NCBI RefSeq assembly: GCF_027913035.1
Contig: NZ_CP115775.1
Coordinates: 2,564,501-2,628,500 of the forward strand
Source: Paracoccus albus
GTDB lineage: Bacteria > Pseudomonadota > Alphaproteobacteria > Rhodobacterales > Rhodobacteraceae
Length of the DNA: 64,000 bases
Direction: 5' to 3'
The position numbers were made by a program, and so were the translations under genes. The notes below the pieces were generated by a model that worked only from the letters and a program-made list of their open reading frames with translations, did no database searches and was not told the origin of the DNA. How positions within the stretch are numbered: the first letter of the stretch is position 1; every line of letters begins with the position of its first letter. Below are positions 54,160-62,658 of this stretch, piece after piece.

Positions 54160-54174
54160 GAACATACAGAGAAC
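54160..54174 (-). promoter_or_regulatory. LexA (SOS) box
   Basis: On the minus strand the site reads GTTC-TCTGTAT-GTTC, an exact match to the alphaproteobacterial LexA box GTTC-N7-GTTC. It lies just before the zinc-ribbon/yedK genes, whose products belong to the SOS response, so the match is biologically coherent. Confidence 0.75.
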
Positions 54175-54240
54175 ATCCGCTCCGCAGCAAGCGTTTCCGA
54201 CCCTGATCAGCGCATGACTGGAAATCTACATTGGCAAGGC

Positions 54241-54262
54241 GTATGATTACATACGATTACAT
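54241..54262 (+). promoter_or_regulatory. Repeat-rich operator candidate before parD
   Basis: GTATG-ATTA-CATAC (54241-54254) is an inverted repeat, and GATTACAT occurs twice (54245-54252 and 54255-54262). It ends two bases before the parD ribosome site. Antitoxins of the RHH type bind such repeats to repress their own operon. Confidence 0.5.
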
Positions 54263-54273
54263 TGGAGCACACC

Positions 54274-54525
54274 ATGCCGCAGCGCGCCGAAACAGAACCC
54301 ATGACCGTCCGCACAGCCAGGGTCTCGGAGATCGATGCCTTGGCCGCCGCGATGGATCGTTCTCGCAACTATGTGGTCAATCAGGCGATCGATCAGTTTC
54401 TCGAAGCCAACGCTTGGCAAATGGAACGGATCGCGGCCGGGGTGGCCGCAGCGCGCGAGGGTAACGTCAGTTCTGCCGACGACGTCTTTGGCGCCATTGC
54501 CACCAAGCATGGCTGGCAGGCTTGA
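54274..54525 (+). CDS. parD: ParD-like RHH antitoxin
   Basis: An 83-residue ribbon-helix-helix protein (MTVRTARVSEIDALAAAMDR, then SRNYVVNQAIDQFLEANAWQ). The C-terminal part binds the toxin (QMERIAAGVAAAREGNVSSA, then DDVFGAIATKHGWQA). GGAG lies 7 bases before ATG 54274. It overlaps the toxin gene by 4 nt, the standard order of antitoxin before toxin. Confidence 0.88.
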   Translation: MPQRAETEPMTVRTARVSEIDALAAAMDRSRNYVVNQAIDQFLEANAWQMERIAAGVAAAREGNVSSADDVFGAIATKHGWQA

Positions 54526-54830
54526 AGACACTTCTCATTGCCGAGCCGGCCGGGCGAGACCTTGAAGCCATCGTGGATTATATCGCGCGGGAAAACCCGG
54601 CTGCGGCCGAGAATGTGTACAGGCAGATTGCCCGAACAGCCGCGAAGCTTCCGGAGTTTCCCGCACTCGGCCGTCCGGGGCGCTTTTCCGGGACGCGGGA
54701 AATGAATGTGGCAGGGTCACCCTATCTCATTGTCTACGAGGTCAACGTCGAGGCAGTCACAATTCTGGCCGTCTTTCACACCTCCCGCAATCTCGCAGCG
54801 GCCCTTCGCGATCGTATGGAAGGCAGCTAA
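54522..54830 (+). CDS. parE: ParE/RelE-superfamily toxin
   Basis: A 102-residue protein with TTG start overlapping the parD stop (TTGA). Blocks KTLLIAEPAGRDLEAIVDYI, ENPAAAENVYRQIARTAAKL, LGRPGRFSGTREMNVAGSPY and LIVYEVNVEAVTILAVFHTS are those of ParE-type toxins, which poison DNA gyrase or, in relatives, cleave mRNA. The Tyr and Arg near the end (HTSRN) are in the usual place. It looks intact, so the pair may be functional. Confidence 0.88.
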   Translation: MKTLLIAEPAGRDLEAIVDYIARENPAAAENVYRQIARTAAKLPEFPALGRPGRFSGTREMNVAGSPYLIVYEVNVEAVTILAVFHTSRNLAAALRDRMEGS

Positions 54831-54861
54831 GCAGGACGAAGCTGCGGTCTGCATTTTTGCC

Positions 54862-54887
54862 GTAGGGCGGGCTGAAGCCCGCCCTAC
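54862..54887. repeat. REP-like perfect hairpin behind parDE
   Basis: GTAGGGCGGGCT (54862-54873) pairs perfectly with AGCCCGCCCTAC (54876-54887) around a 2-base loop. No T-run follows, so it looks more like a dispersed REP-type palindrome than a simple terminator, though it could still end the parDE transcript. Confidence 0.6.
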
Positions 54888-55051
54888 AGGCGATGTCAGA
54901 AAAGGGCACTCGTTTCGCGCTGTGACGCGGCATTTTCTTATATGCCTACCCACGTCGGAACAGCGGCACAGGCGGCTGAGCAGCTTTAACCGGCATCTTG
55001 CTTACCGTGGTGAATAGCAAGATGTTGTTGTGGGAACACGGGTGAGAGGCG

Positions 55052-56392
55052 ATGGCCGAACGCAATGACATATCGGGTCTTTTGGCCTTCATTGGCAGGG
55101 AAGGCGACTGGCGGGAACGGCTGCAGGATGTGGTCGCGGAACACCTGATACCCGCGCTGGAAGAATTCGAGCTCGACCAGGAAGGCCTGGCCGACCTCCT
55201 GGGCGAGCAGTGGACGGGCGTGCTTTGGGGGTGCGGGTTCGAGGACTTCCTTGGCCAGCGCTATGAGGACGGAAACATCGTCGATCTCTACCTGAAGCGG
55301 CGCGGCTGGAAGGAGACGGCGCTGAACCGGGCCTATTTTGCGGCGCTGCGGGATGCGCCGGTCAGCTTGTATGAAGTCAGTAATGTCCAGCCCGGCACGT
55401 CGATGACGCTACGCGATCTGTTGTCGGATGCTGCCCCGGTCACAGTGAAGGAGATATCCGCTACACGCACACTGAAGCAATGGGACCGGATTGCCGTGCG
55501 CGTGGTGCCCGAGCGAGATCACCACGTTATCTCCGGGGCGTTGTTGCCCTTTCGGGCCGAGACAGTGGATTTCCTGATTTCGGGGCTGCGCGATGCTCTG
55601 AAGCTGAAGAAGCGAGATGCACTGCGGCTCACCCGCGATCAGCTTCTGACCTGCGCACCCATCTTTACCACCGCATGGCTATTTATCGAGATCGATCGCG
55701 CCCTCACCCCGGCGCAACCGCAGTTCACGAATTCGGACGGGGATGATGTGTTGTTCCACGACCTGCGGTACCTGTTTGCCAGCGGCGTCACGCAAAGGGC
55801 GGTGGCAGAGCGGCTGGACCGGGTGAAGGGTTTCCTGCCGCAGGGACCGAAGCTCTGGAGCTGGCTGGCGGAGCGGAAGGGGCGCGGCGGCAAGGCTGGC
55901 TATGGCATCATGCTGGACACGCAGATGGAGGGGGTCACCGTTCTGGGCTCCATGGAACTGAAGGGCAAGGCGCTGCTCGTGACCGTCAACTCGACCGAGC
56001 GGGCGGACAAGGTCCGGAAGTTGATCCGCGACGCCGCCGGGGACCTGTTAAGATCGCATTTGACCACGATCCGGACGGTTGATCAGATGCGGGCCGACCA
56101 ACAGCGTGACAGGCCGAGTGAGGAGGTCGAGGAAATTCCACCAGACATCGCGCGCCAACTGATGCGGGATCACATGGACAAGCATTACCGCGAAACGCTG
56201 GACGCGCCAATCCCGGCGCTTGGAAGCAAATCACCGCGGCAGGCCGTCCACACGGCAGCGGGGCGCGAGAAGGTGATCGATTGGTTGAAGCTGCTGGAAA
56301 ACCATAGCGCCAGGCATGATGAGGGTCCGATTACCGAATACGACTTCAGCTGGATGTGGGCCGAGCTCGGATTGGAAGAGCACCGGATGTAG
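55052..56392 (+). CDS. Hypothetical protein, 446 residues, with PALGGKTPREA-like C-terminal motif
   Basis: I recognise no full-length family. The middle part is alpha/beta and acidic (RYEDGNIVDLYLKRRGWKET, then IRDAAGDLLRSHLTTIRTVD). The C-terminal ~100 residues hold MRDHMDKHYRETLDAPIPAL then GSKSPRQAVHTAAGREKVID, a motif common behind SEC-C or antitoxin-like domains and thought to bind protein partners. There are no membrane segments. It is alone, between parDE and an IS481 fragment. GAGAGG precedes ATG 55052. The full reading frame without lesions suggests a functional gene. Confidence 0.75.
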   Translation: MAERNDISGLLAFIGREGDWRERLQDVVAEHLIPALEEFELDQEGLADLLGEQWTGVLWGCGFEDFLGQRYEDGNIVDLYLKRRGWKETALNRAYFAALRDAPVSLYEVSNVQPGTSMTLRDLLSDAAPVTVKEISATRTLKQWDRIAVRVVPERDHHVISGALLPFRAETVDFLISGLRDALKLKKRDALRLTRDQLLTCAPIFTTAWLFIEIDRALTPAQPQFTNSDGDDVLFHDLRYLFASGVTQRAVAERLDRVKGFLPQGPKLWSWLAERKGRGGKAGYGIMLDTQMEGVTVLGSMELKGKALLVTVNSTERADKVRKLIRDAAGDLLRSHLTTIRTVDQMRADQQRDRPSEEVEEIPPDIARQLMRDHMDKHYRETLDAPIPALGSKSPRQAVHTAAGREKVIDWLKLLENHSARHDEGPITEYDFSWMWAELGLEEHRM

Positions 56393-56440
56393 CTTTGGGC
56401 AGGGCCTTTGCCCGACATCAGCGGCCCAATGCGGACGTTG

Positions 56441-56673
56441 TTAGCCATCAGACGATGCAGTGCCGCTTCCCGTGACCAGACCGTGATGCGAGGTGCAGCG
56501 AAGTTGCCCTGCAGCCGTTGCTAGGTGAGACGAAGTAGGCGAGCGAAGCTTGCGATCGTTGTATTGCAGCTCTGACGGCGTGCGTGGTCGTGGCGCTTCC
56601 GTGACGAACCTGGCCCATAATGCTTCCTTCCATTCCTGAGAAAGGATCGTACCATCAAACCGTGGGATCAAAC
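56441..56673 (-). pseudogene. IS481-family transposase 5' fragment and IS end
   Basis: On the minus strand, ATG 56633 or 56618 opens MGQVRHGSATTTHAVRAA, then IQRSQASLA, the N-terminus of IS481-type transposases. After ~35 codons the homology ends near 56535. The IS tip TGTTTGATCCC lies at about 56673 and interrupts an aldo/keto reductase gene. Confidence 0.72.
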
Positions 56674-56675
56674 AC

Positions 56676-56744
56676 CTAGGTCATGCACCCAAGGCAGAGA
56701 CGGGAAACCTTCAGCCCGCTATTGCCCAGACGGACATAGTTCAT
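56676..56744 (-). pseudogene. Aldo/keto reductase, 22-codon N-terminal fragment
   Basis: AAGGAGG stands before ATG 56744, and the frame reads MNYVRLGNSGLKVSRLCLGC then MT and TAG. This is the start of an aldo/keto reductase (first strand and the G-x-x-V-S-x-L-x-L-G motif). The rest is removed by the IS481 end. It was the third gene of the SDR/SMP-30 operon. Confidence 0.75.
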
Positions 56745-56823
56745 TCTTCACCTCCTTGCGACGGTCCGCTTCGACGCGACCGGCTGCACTGTGATTTCGG
56801 CATTTCCATTCGGCCAATCCCGC

Positions 56824-57843
56824 TCACTCGAAGCGGACCTTGACGATACTGAACTCGGTCGTTCGGTCGGCATTGGCAGGATCGGCGAAGATCCGAGGGA
56901 AGCGGGAATTGACCACCCAGACCTCGCCGTCTCTCGGCGTCGCCGTGGTCGGCCCATCCAGATCGTCGGGAATGGCGACCGCCTCGATCTGCGCGCTTGT
57001 CCAGGCGTCGGCCGAAGCCAGAAGCGTCACATCGCCCGCCATGCTGCCATCATCCGCAGGAAAGGACTGGACGGCGACCAGCTCCGTGGAGCTTTTCAGC
57101 AATAGCCCGTCAGGCCCCTTCAGCGGCTGCGGAAGCCTCACCTCTTCCAACGCTTCCGGATCGTTCAGCGGCACCTTCCACAGCAATCCTCTGGAATAAT
57201 CGGACGCAATCAAAAACCCGTCAGGATGATAGACGATGCCATTCAGATAGGGCTTGGTACCGACAGCTTCAGTGGGATCGGCGGGCATCAGGCGCTCGGA
57301 CCGGACCAATACGGAAACCGCCTTGGTGGCGTGATCGACCTTGTAAATTTGCGGCTGGAAACTGTCGGTGACGTAGATATTCCCGTCCCGGTCGATCGTC
57401 AGGTCGTTGGCAAGGATCGGCCCGCTGGTCAGCGACGAGAAATCATGGACATGCCGCACCGCGCCGGTGTCGAGATCGAACTCGACAACCTGGGCGACCC
57501 GCGTCCGGGTGCCGTCCGACGACTTGCTGGAGATCCCGACATCTTCGTTGCAGATGAGGACGCGATTACGTTCCGCATCGACAACGATTCCCAACGTCGT
57601 GATCAGCCTGGGATCGTCGGAGAACGTCGTATATTGGCCGCTTGGAGAGACAAGGCCGATCTGCCCGCCGCGAAGAGAGGAGACGAAAAACGCGCCGGCG
57701 TCCGCGTTCCATGCGATGCCCTCGGGATAGCCTCCTTGCGGGCCGGGTGAAAACGGGATCGTCAAAGCGTCTTGCGCCTGCGCAACCCCCGCAAGGATCA
57801 GCGGAACAAGAACGAGGCAGGCTTTCAGTGAACTGGTGCGCAT
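56824..57843 (-). CDS. SMP-30/gluconolactonase-like secreted beta-propeller
   Basis: A 339-residue protein with a signal peptide (MRTSSLKACLVLVPLILAGV, cleaved after AQA) and propeller blades (YPEGIAWNADAGAFFVSSLR, PILANDLTIDRDGNIYVTDS, and PYLNGIVYHPDGFLIASDYS). The N-D-L-T-I-D and N-G-I-V-Y blocks are metal-site regions in SMP-30/strictosidine synthase-like proteins. It probably acts in the periplasm, on a lactone or as a binding protein; the substrate is unknown. GAGGG precedes ATG 57843. It lies 10 bp behind the SDR gene. Confidence 0.82.
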   Translation of the reverse strand: MRTSSLKACLVLVPLILAGVAQAQDALTIPFSPGPQGGYPEGIAWNADAGAFFVSSLRGGQIGLVSPSGQYTTFSDDPRLITTLGIVVDAERNRVLICNEDVGISSKSSDGTRTRVAQVVEFDLDTGAVRHVHDFSSLTSGPILANDLTIDRDGNIYVTDSFQPQIYKVDHATKAVSVLVRSERLMPADPTEAVGTKPYLNGIVYHPDGFLIASDYSRGLLWKVPLNDPEALEEVRLPQPLKGPDGLLLKSSTELVAVQSFPADDGSMAGDVTLLASADAWTSAQIEAVAIPDDLDGPTTATPRDGEVWVVNSRFPRIFADPANADRTTEFSIVKVRFE

Positions 57844-57853
57844 GGTTTTTCCC

Positions 57854-58648
57854 TCAGCGAAGCCCGGCGATGGTGTAGCCGCCATCGACGAGGATGTTCT
57901 GGCCGGTGACGAAGCGGGCCTCGTCGGACGACAGCCAGACGGCGACATCGCCGACGTCATCGGGCTGACCTGCCCGTTTGGCCGGCGTGTGCTCGACGAA
58001 GGGAATGAAAGCCGAATCTTCGGTCCAGCCACTGCGCGCCATCGGCGTGTCGATGATGCCCGGATTGATGTTGTTGATGCGGATGCCCTGCGGGCCGTAC
58101 TCGAGCGCCACCGCCCGGATCATCGCGTCGAGTGCGCCCTTTCTGGCGGAATAGCTGGACGAGCCGGCAAGCGCACCCTTGGCGAGCCAGGACGAGGTGT
58201 TGACGATGGACCCGCCGCCGCCCTGCTTGAGGAAGGCTTCGGCCTCATACTTGATCGAGAGCCACACGCCCCGAAGGTTGGTGGCGATCACCGCATCGAA
58301 ATCGGCGCTCGTCTGCTCGGCGATGGGGGCGAAGTTGCCAAGGATACCGGCATTGTTGAAAGCCGTATCCAGCCTGCCGTAGCGCTCAACGGTCGTGTCG
58401 ATCAGGCGGCGCACGTCGTCTTCGTTGGACACGTCCGCTGACACGGCCAATGCTTCGCCACCGGCGTTGATGATTTCCTGAGCTACAGTCTCGATCTCGG
58501 CAATGCGGCGTCCGGCGACCACCACCTTTGCGCCGTCGCGGGCGTAGGCGAGCGCCGCGGCGCGACCGATGCCGGTCCCGCCGCCGGTGACGAGCGCGGC
58601 CCGGCCACGGAGACGAGGCGCTGGAGTTTGAGAAATGGGTTCGGACAT
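57854..58648 (-). CDS. Short-chain dehydrogenase/reductase
   Basis: A 264-residue classical SDR. The cofactor motif is TGGGTGIGRAAALAYARDGA, followed by NNAG, and the catalytic Ser-Tyr-Lys is in SSYSARKGALDAMIRAVALE. The GRR after the second strand suggests NADP preference. It ends with the usual ARFVTGQNILVDGGYTIAG. It reduces or oxidises a small carbonyl compound. It is first in an operon with SMP-30 and the lost aldo/keto reductase, divergent from a LysR gene that likely regulates it. Confidence 0.93.
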   Translation of the reverse strand: MSEPISQTPAPRLRGRAALVTGGGTGIGRAAALAYARDGAKVVVAGRRIAEIETVAQEIINAGGEALAVSADVSNEDDVRRLIDTTVERYGRLDTAFNNAGILGNFAPIAEQTSADFDAVIATNLRGVWLSIKYEAEAFLKQGGGGSIVNTSSWLAKGALAGSSSYSARKGALDAMIRAVALEYGPQGIRINNINPGIIDTPMARSGWTEDSAFIPFVEHTPAKRAGQPDDVGDVAVWLSSDEARFVTGQNILVDGGYTIAGLR

Positions 58649-58753
58649 GAAGGACCTCGCGAGCGTTGGCGTTGAACCACGAGCGTAAGCGACTTCATTG
58701 TTCGGAATAATCCGCCTTGTATCGTATGCGGTGTTGGGTAAAATTCAACAATC

Positions 58754-59650
58754 ATGAAAACTGGTGATCTTGGAGAACTGGCCGCTTTCGTGGCGATTGC
58801 CGAGGAGGGCGGCTTCCGGCGGGCCGCCGCGCGCCTCAACCTGACGGCTTCGACGCTCTCCCATTCCCTACGCTCGCTTGAACAGAAGCTCGGCGTTCGA
58901 CTGGTCAACCGAACGACCCGGACGGTTTCCCTGACCGAAGCCGGCCATGCGCTGCTAGCCCAGATCGGCCCGGCCTTCGCCAGCATCGAAACGGCGGTCG
59001 AGACGATGAACGATTTTCGCGACCATCCTGCCGGGACGATCAGGCTCAGCGTGCCGCGCACAATCGTCGCCCGCGTTCTGACCCCGAAATTCCGCGCCTT
59101 CGCCGATCTGTATTCCGACGTCACCCTGGAGATCGCGGCGGAGAACGGTTTCGTCGATATCGTCAAGCAGGGGTTCGATGCCGGCATACGGCTGGGTGAA
59201 AGCCTCGACCGCGACATGGTTGCCGTGCGCGTGACCCCCGACCTGCGAACGGCGGTCGTTGCCTCCCCGGAATATCTTTCGCGTTTCTCACCGCCCGAGA
59301 CACCCCGCGATCTGCATCGGCACCGCTGTATCGGTTGGCGTCAGACCGGGAGCGGCGCGCTCTATCGCTGGGAGTTCGAGAAAGACGGGCGGGCGCTCAA
59401 TGTCGCGGTGAACGGGCCGCTCGTCCTGGACGATCCGGATCTGATGCTGGGCGCAGCGCTCGAAGGCGTCGGGCTTGCCTATGCCACCGAGCAGTATATG
59501 GGCGGCCATCTCGCTTCTGGACGGCTGATCCGGGTACTGGAGGATTGGTGCCCGTCCTATCCGGGCTTCTTTCTCTATTATCCAAGCCGTCGGCAGTCGC
59601 CAGCAGCGTTGCGCGCATTGGTCGACGTGCTGCGCATACCCTCAGCGTGA
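58754..59650 (+). CDS. LysR-family transcriptional regulator
   Basis: A 298-residue regulator with the N-terminal HTH (LGELAAFVAIAEEGGFRRAA, then LNLTASTLSHSLRSLEQKLG and VRLVNRTTRTVSLTEAGHAL) and the periplasmic-binding-like effector domain (IRLSVPRTIVARVLTPKFRA, GFDAGIRLGESLDRDMVAVR). It is divergent from the SDR operon across a ~105-bp gap, the usual arrangement for control of both. The gene is complete. Confidence 0.93.
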   Translation: MKTGDLGELAAFVAIAEEGGFRRAAARLNLTASTLSHSLRSLEQKLGVRLVNRTTRTVSLTEAGHALLAQIGPAFASIETAVETMNDFRDHPAGTIRLSVPRTIVARVLTPKFRAFADLYSDVTLEIAAENGFVDIVKQGFDAGIRLGESLDRDMVAVRVTPDLRTAVVASPEYLSRFSPPETPRDLHRHRCIGWRQTGSGALYRWEFEKDGRALNVAVNGPLVLDDPDLMLGAALEGVGLAYATEQYMGGHLASGRLIRVLEDWCPSYPGFFLYYPSRRQSPAALRALVDVLRIPSA

Positions 59651-59984
59651 ACCCTCGCCGTCGCTTTCGCTCTCGTCCTTGCCATGCTGAGGAGTCTTCG
59701 GAAAGCTGGATTGTCGTTGCTCGGCGACCAGACGGCGGAGAAGGGGAGTATCTCCCCGACGATGGGGCGGTAGGTGATGCCGGGAAGCCAGGCCACCGTC
59801 ATCGCCTCGCTCACCAGCGTCAGGCCCCGGCCGATCGCCACCAGCGGCAGCAGGTTGTCGCGGCCGACGGACTGCACCTGGATCTCCGGGTGCCGGCCGA
59901 GCGTCGCCAGCGCCCGCACCAGATGATCGTGGATCTCCTGACACAGCCGTTCTCGGCGCGGCCGAGCGCGCCGATGGCAGCCAC
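59642..59984 (-). pseudogene. LysR-family regulator, C-terminal fragment
   Basis: On the minus strand, VRALATLGRHPEIQVQSVGR, LLPLVAIGRGLTLVSEAMTV, and ITYRPIVGEILPFSAVWSPS are the effector-domain end of another LysR protein. The 5' part is removed by the IS3 left end at 59985. A frame change near 59700 leads to the ending GEGSR at 59642. It lies tail-to-tail with the intact LysR gene and overlaps its stop. Confidence 0.65.
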
Positions 59985-60064
59985 TGAGCTACTCCCTGAA
60001 AATCGGACAGTGACGTAAGCTACGATCTGCCATCTGCTGGTCTTCAAGAACGAGGAGACCAGAG

Positions 60065-60357
60065 ATGTCGAAGCGCAGGAACCATGATGCGGGCTTCAAG
60101 GCCCGTGTGGCGCTCGAGGCCGTGAAAGGCGAGCGCACCGTGTCGGAACTGGCCTCGGAACATGGCGTGCATCCGACGATGATCAACCAGTGGAAGCGCG
60201 CCCTTCTCGAGGGGGCGCCTGACATCTTCGAGCGTGGCAGCAAGAAGAAGGCCGAGGTCGACGAAGAGACGGTGCGGTCGCTGCATGCCAAGATCGGAGA
60301 GCTGGCCGTTGCCAACGATTTTTGTCACGAACGCTCAAGCCCTGGACCGGCAAGTGA
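60065..60357 (+). pseudogene. IS3-family transposase orfA with 1-nt deletion near the slip site
   Basis: The N-terminal HTH (MSKRRNHDAGFKARVALEAV, VHPTMINQWKRALLEGAPDI) and zipper (TVRSLHAKIGELAVANDF) are intact. The usual ending NDFLSRTLKPWTGK then TGA is present in another frame, because the T-run at about 60319-60323 is one base short. In the present frame the protein reads NDFCHE and runs on. The element would need a compensating slip. Confidence 0.75.
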
Positions 60358-60365
60358 GGCGCGGG

Positions 60366-61208
60366 ATGATCGAACGCCATCACCCCCAGCTGTCGGTCGG
60401 GGCGCAATGCCGCCTGCTGTCGATCTCGCGGTCGTCGTTCTACTACGCGCCGCGGGGCGAGAGCGTGGTGAACCTCGCGCTGATGCGGCTGATCGACCGG
60501 CAGTTCCTGGAAACCCCGTTCTATGGTGTTCGGCAGATGACCTGGCACCTGCAGAACGAGGGCCATCCTGTGAACCAGAAGCGCATCCGGCGGCTGATGC
60601 GGCTCATGTGCCTGATGTCGATCTACCAGAAGCCCAACACCAGCAAGCCCGCGAAGGGGCACAAGACCTATCCCTACCTGCTGGGCGGGCTGCGGGTCGA
60701 TCGGCCCAACCAGGTCTGGTGCGCCGACATCACCTACCTGCCGATGCGACGAGGCTTCCTCTACCTGGTTGCCATCATGGACTGTTTCACCCGCAAGGTG
60801 CTGGCCTGGCGCATCTCGAACACACTTGAGGCCGACTTCTGCGTCGAGGCGCTGAACGAGGCGGACCACCGCTTCGGCCCGCCCGAGATCATGAACACCG
60901 ACCAGGGCTCGCAGTTCACGTCCTTCGCCTGGACGGACCGGCTGAAGCGGATCGGCACGCGGATATCGATGGACGGGAAAGGGCGCTGCCTCGACAACAT
61001 CTTCATCGAACGCTTCTGGCGGTCGCTGAAGTATGAATGCGTCTACCTGCATGCATGGGAAACCGGCTCGCAGGCCAAGGCCGGCGTTGGCCGATGGATC
61101 ACCTTCTACAATCACCAGCGGCCCCATGCAGCCCATGGCGGACAGCCGCCCGCCGTGGTCTACTTCAACCAGATCGAAACCGACCAGCAGGGGCAGAGAG
61201 TAGCTTAA
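60366..61208 (+). CDS. IS3-family transposase orfB
   Basis: A 280-residue integrase-type protein with the HTH_21 region (SRSSFYYAPRGESVVNLALM) and the rve DDE core: VWCADITYLPMRRGFLYLVA (first Asp), MNTDQGSQFTSFAWTDRL (second Asp), and LDNIFIERFWRSLKYECVYL (Glu). ATG 60366 opens with MIERHHPQLSVGAQCRLL. It looks intact, but in IS3 it is normally made as a fusion with OrfA. Confidence 0.88.
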   Translation: MIERHHPQLSVGAQCRLLSISRSSFYYAPRGESVVNLALMRLIDRQFLETPFYGVRQMTWHLQNEGHPVNQKRIRRLMRLMCLMSIYQKPNTSKPAKGHKTYPYLLGGLRVDRPNQVWCADITYLPMRRGFLYLVAIMDCFTRKVLAWRISNTLEADFCVEALNEADHRFGPPEIMNTDQGSQFTSFAWTDRLKRIGTRISMDGKGRCLDNIFIERFWRSLKYECVYLHAWETGSQAKAGVGRWITFYNHQRPHAAHGGQPPAVVYFNQIETDQQGQRVA

Positions 61209-61247
61209 ATCATTCCCTAAACTGTCCAACCGATGGGGAGTAGCTCA

Positions 61248-61356
61248 CAAGCTCAAGAATGCCCGTCGCGTCGCCACCCGCTACGACAAGACCGCCGAAA
61301 GCTTCCTGGGCTTCATCGACATCACGTCGATCCGCTTATGGCTCCGCCATTTGTCA
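61248..61356 (+). pseudogene. IS5-family (IS427-type) transposase 3' fragment
   Basis: KLKNARRVATRYDKTAESFL, then GFIDITSIRLWLRHL, the C-terminus of the IS427-type transposase. DNA differs at several silent sites from the copy at 24482-25299, so it came from a related but different IS5. Its left edge touches the IS3 end, and its right edge is the IS1111 insertion site (TTTGTCA). Confidence 0.78.
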
Positions 61357-61629
61357 TGTATGGATGCCCCCTTTCGTGCAAGTGGTATTTGAACAGCTCA
61401 GGCGCGTGATCGGATGCGGTCATGTATCAGGCCTCATGGTGCGGCTCGAACGTGGCCGCAGGCCGTTATGGCGATGCGCGGGTCAGAGGCAAATCAACAG
61501 AGCGAGCTCTTCGGCTCCACGACAAATGCTGCTTTCTCCAACCCGGATCTTGTCGATCCTTTGCCCTTACTGTTCAGTGACCTCCTCACACGCCCGACGT
61601 ACCGAGGCGCGATGGCAAGCTTTGCTCTG
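61357..61629 (-). ncRNA. Candidate guide RNA region of IS1111 copy B
   Basis: Non-coding end behind the transposase, the same sequence as 24245-24517 in copy A. IS1111-group guide RNAs come from this position. Inference from family layout only. Confidence 0.4.
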
Positions 61630-62658
61630 TCATGCCATCGTCGCCGCCGGGTTCCGGTAATCTTCCTGTTTAGTCATCATGGCCCAGAGACCTCGCGCCA
61701 TTTTGTTCGCCAAGGCGACAGCGGCAACCATGCGTGGCTTGCGCCCACGCAAGCGAACAAGCCATCCATGTTTTGAGCTGCCATAGCGCTCGACCGCCTG
61801 CAGCACAGCCATTGCGCCGGAGATCAGGAGCCTTCGGATGTCCCGCTGTCCCATCTTCGAGGTTTTGCCCAGGCGTGGTTTGCCTCCTGTCGAATGCTGG
61901 CGGGGCACGAGCCCCAACCACGCGGCAAAGTCCCTACCGCGCCGAAAGCTGGTCAGATCAGGTGCAAATGTTTCAATCGCCAATGCCGTGATCGGCCCGA
62001 CCCCGGGCATGGTTTGAGCACGACGCGTCGATGCTGCTTCCTTCGTAGCTTGGCCCATCTTGCGGTCGAGTTCCGCAATGCGTTCACTCAACCCTTCGAT
62101 CGCGTTCAGATACATCTGGCCGAGGTCTCGGACCGTGGCGGGCAAGCGCGTGTTCACGTCGCCGATGGCGTCCGCAAGCTTCTTGAGCTGGGCAACTCCT
62201 CGCGCAGCGACCAGGCCATGTTCGGCAAGATGCCCGCGAAGGGCGTTGATCATTTGAGTGCGCTGGCCGACAAACATCTGCCGCGTTCGAAACAGCATCG
62301 CGCGGGCTTGCTGGTCTTCGGTCTTCAAAGCCACAAAGCGCATTGTCGGACGCACCGCAGCTTCCACGATCGCCTCGGCATCTGCGCAATCGTTCTTCTG
62401 GCGTTTGACGAATGGCTTCACGTAGACCGGCGGGATCAGGCGCACTTCATGTCCAAGCTTCTCGAAGGCGCGGCCCCAGCCATGCGCCGTCGCACACGCC
62501 TCCATGGCGACAACGCACCGCGGTACCTGAGACATGAACGCAAGCAGCTGGCCACGCGAAAGCCTTTTGCGAAATACGACGGACCCGTCGTGACCGGCAC
62601 CGTGCAGGTGGAAAATGCGCTTTGCCAGATCGATCCCGATAATCGTAACCTCGGACAT
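61630..62658 (-). CDS. IS110/IS1111-family transposase, copy B
   Basis: A 342-residue protein identical in translation to the copy at 23216-24244, with the same ribosome site GAAGGAGGGAGC before ATG 62658. It looks intact. Confidence 0.92.
   Translation of the reverse strand: MSEVTIIGIDLAKRIFHLHGAGHDGSVVFRKRLSRGQLLAFMSQVPRCVVAMEACATAHGWGRAFEKLGHEVRLIPPVYVKPFVKRQKNDCADAEAIVEAAVRPTMRFVALKTEDQQARAMLFRTRQMFVGQRTQMINALRGHLAEHGLVAARGVAQLKKLADAIGDVNTRLPATVRDLGQMYLNAIEGLSERIAELDRKMGQATKEAASTRRAQTMPGVGPITALAIETFAPDLTSFRRGRDFAAWLGLVPRQHSTGGKPRLGKTSKMGQRDIRRLLISGAMAVLQAVERYGSSKHGWLVRLRGRKPRMVAAVALANKMARGLWAMMTKQEDYRNPAATMA

Larger units (their letters stand above)
59985..61247 (+). mobile_element. IS3-family element
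   Basis: The ends are TGAGCTACTCCC at 59985-59996 and its inverted copy at 61236-61247, with further similarity inside (TCGGACAGT and ACTGTCCAACCGA). The length is 1263 bp, typical of IS3. No target duplication was seen, and the right side adjoins an IS5 fragment, so the flanks have been rearranged. Confidence 0.85.
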
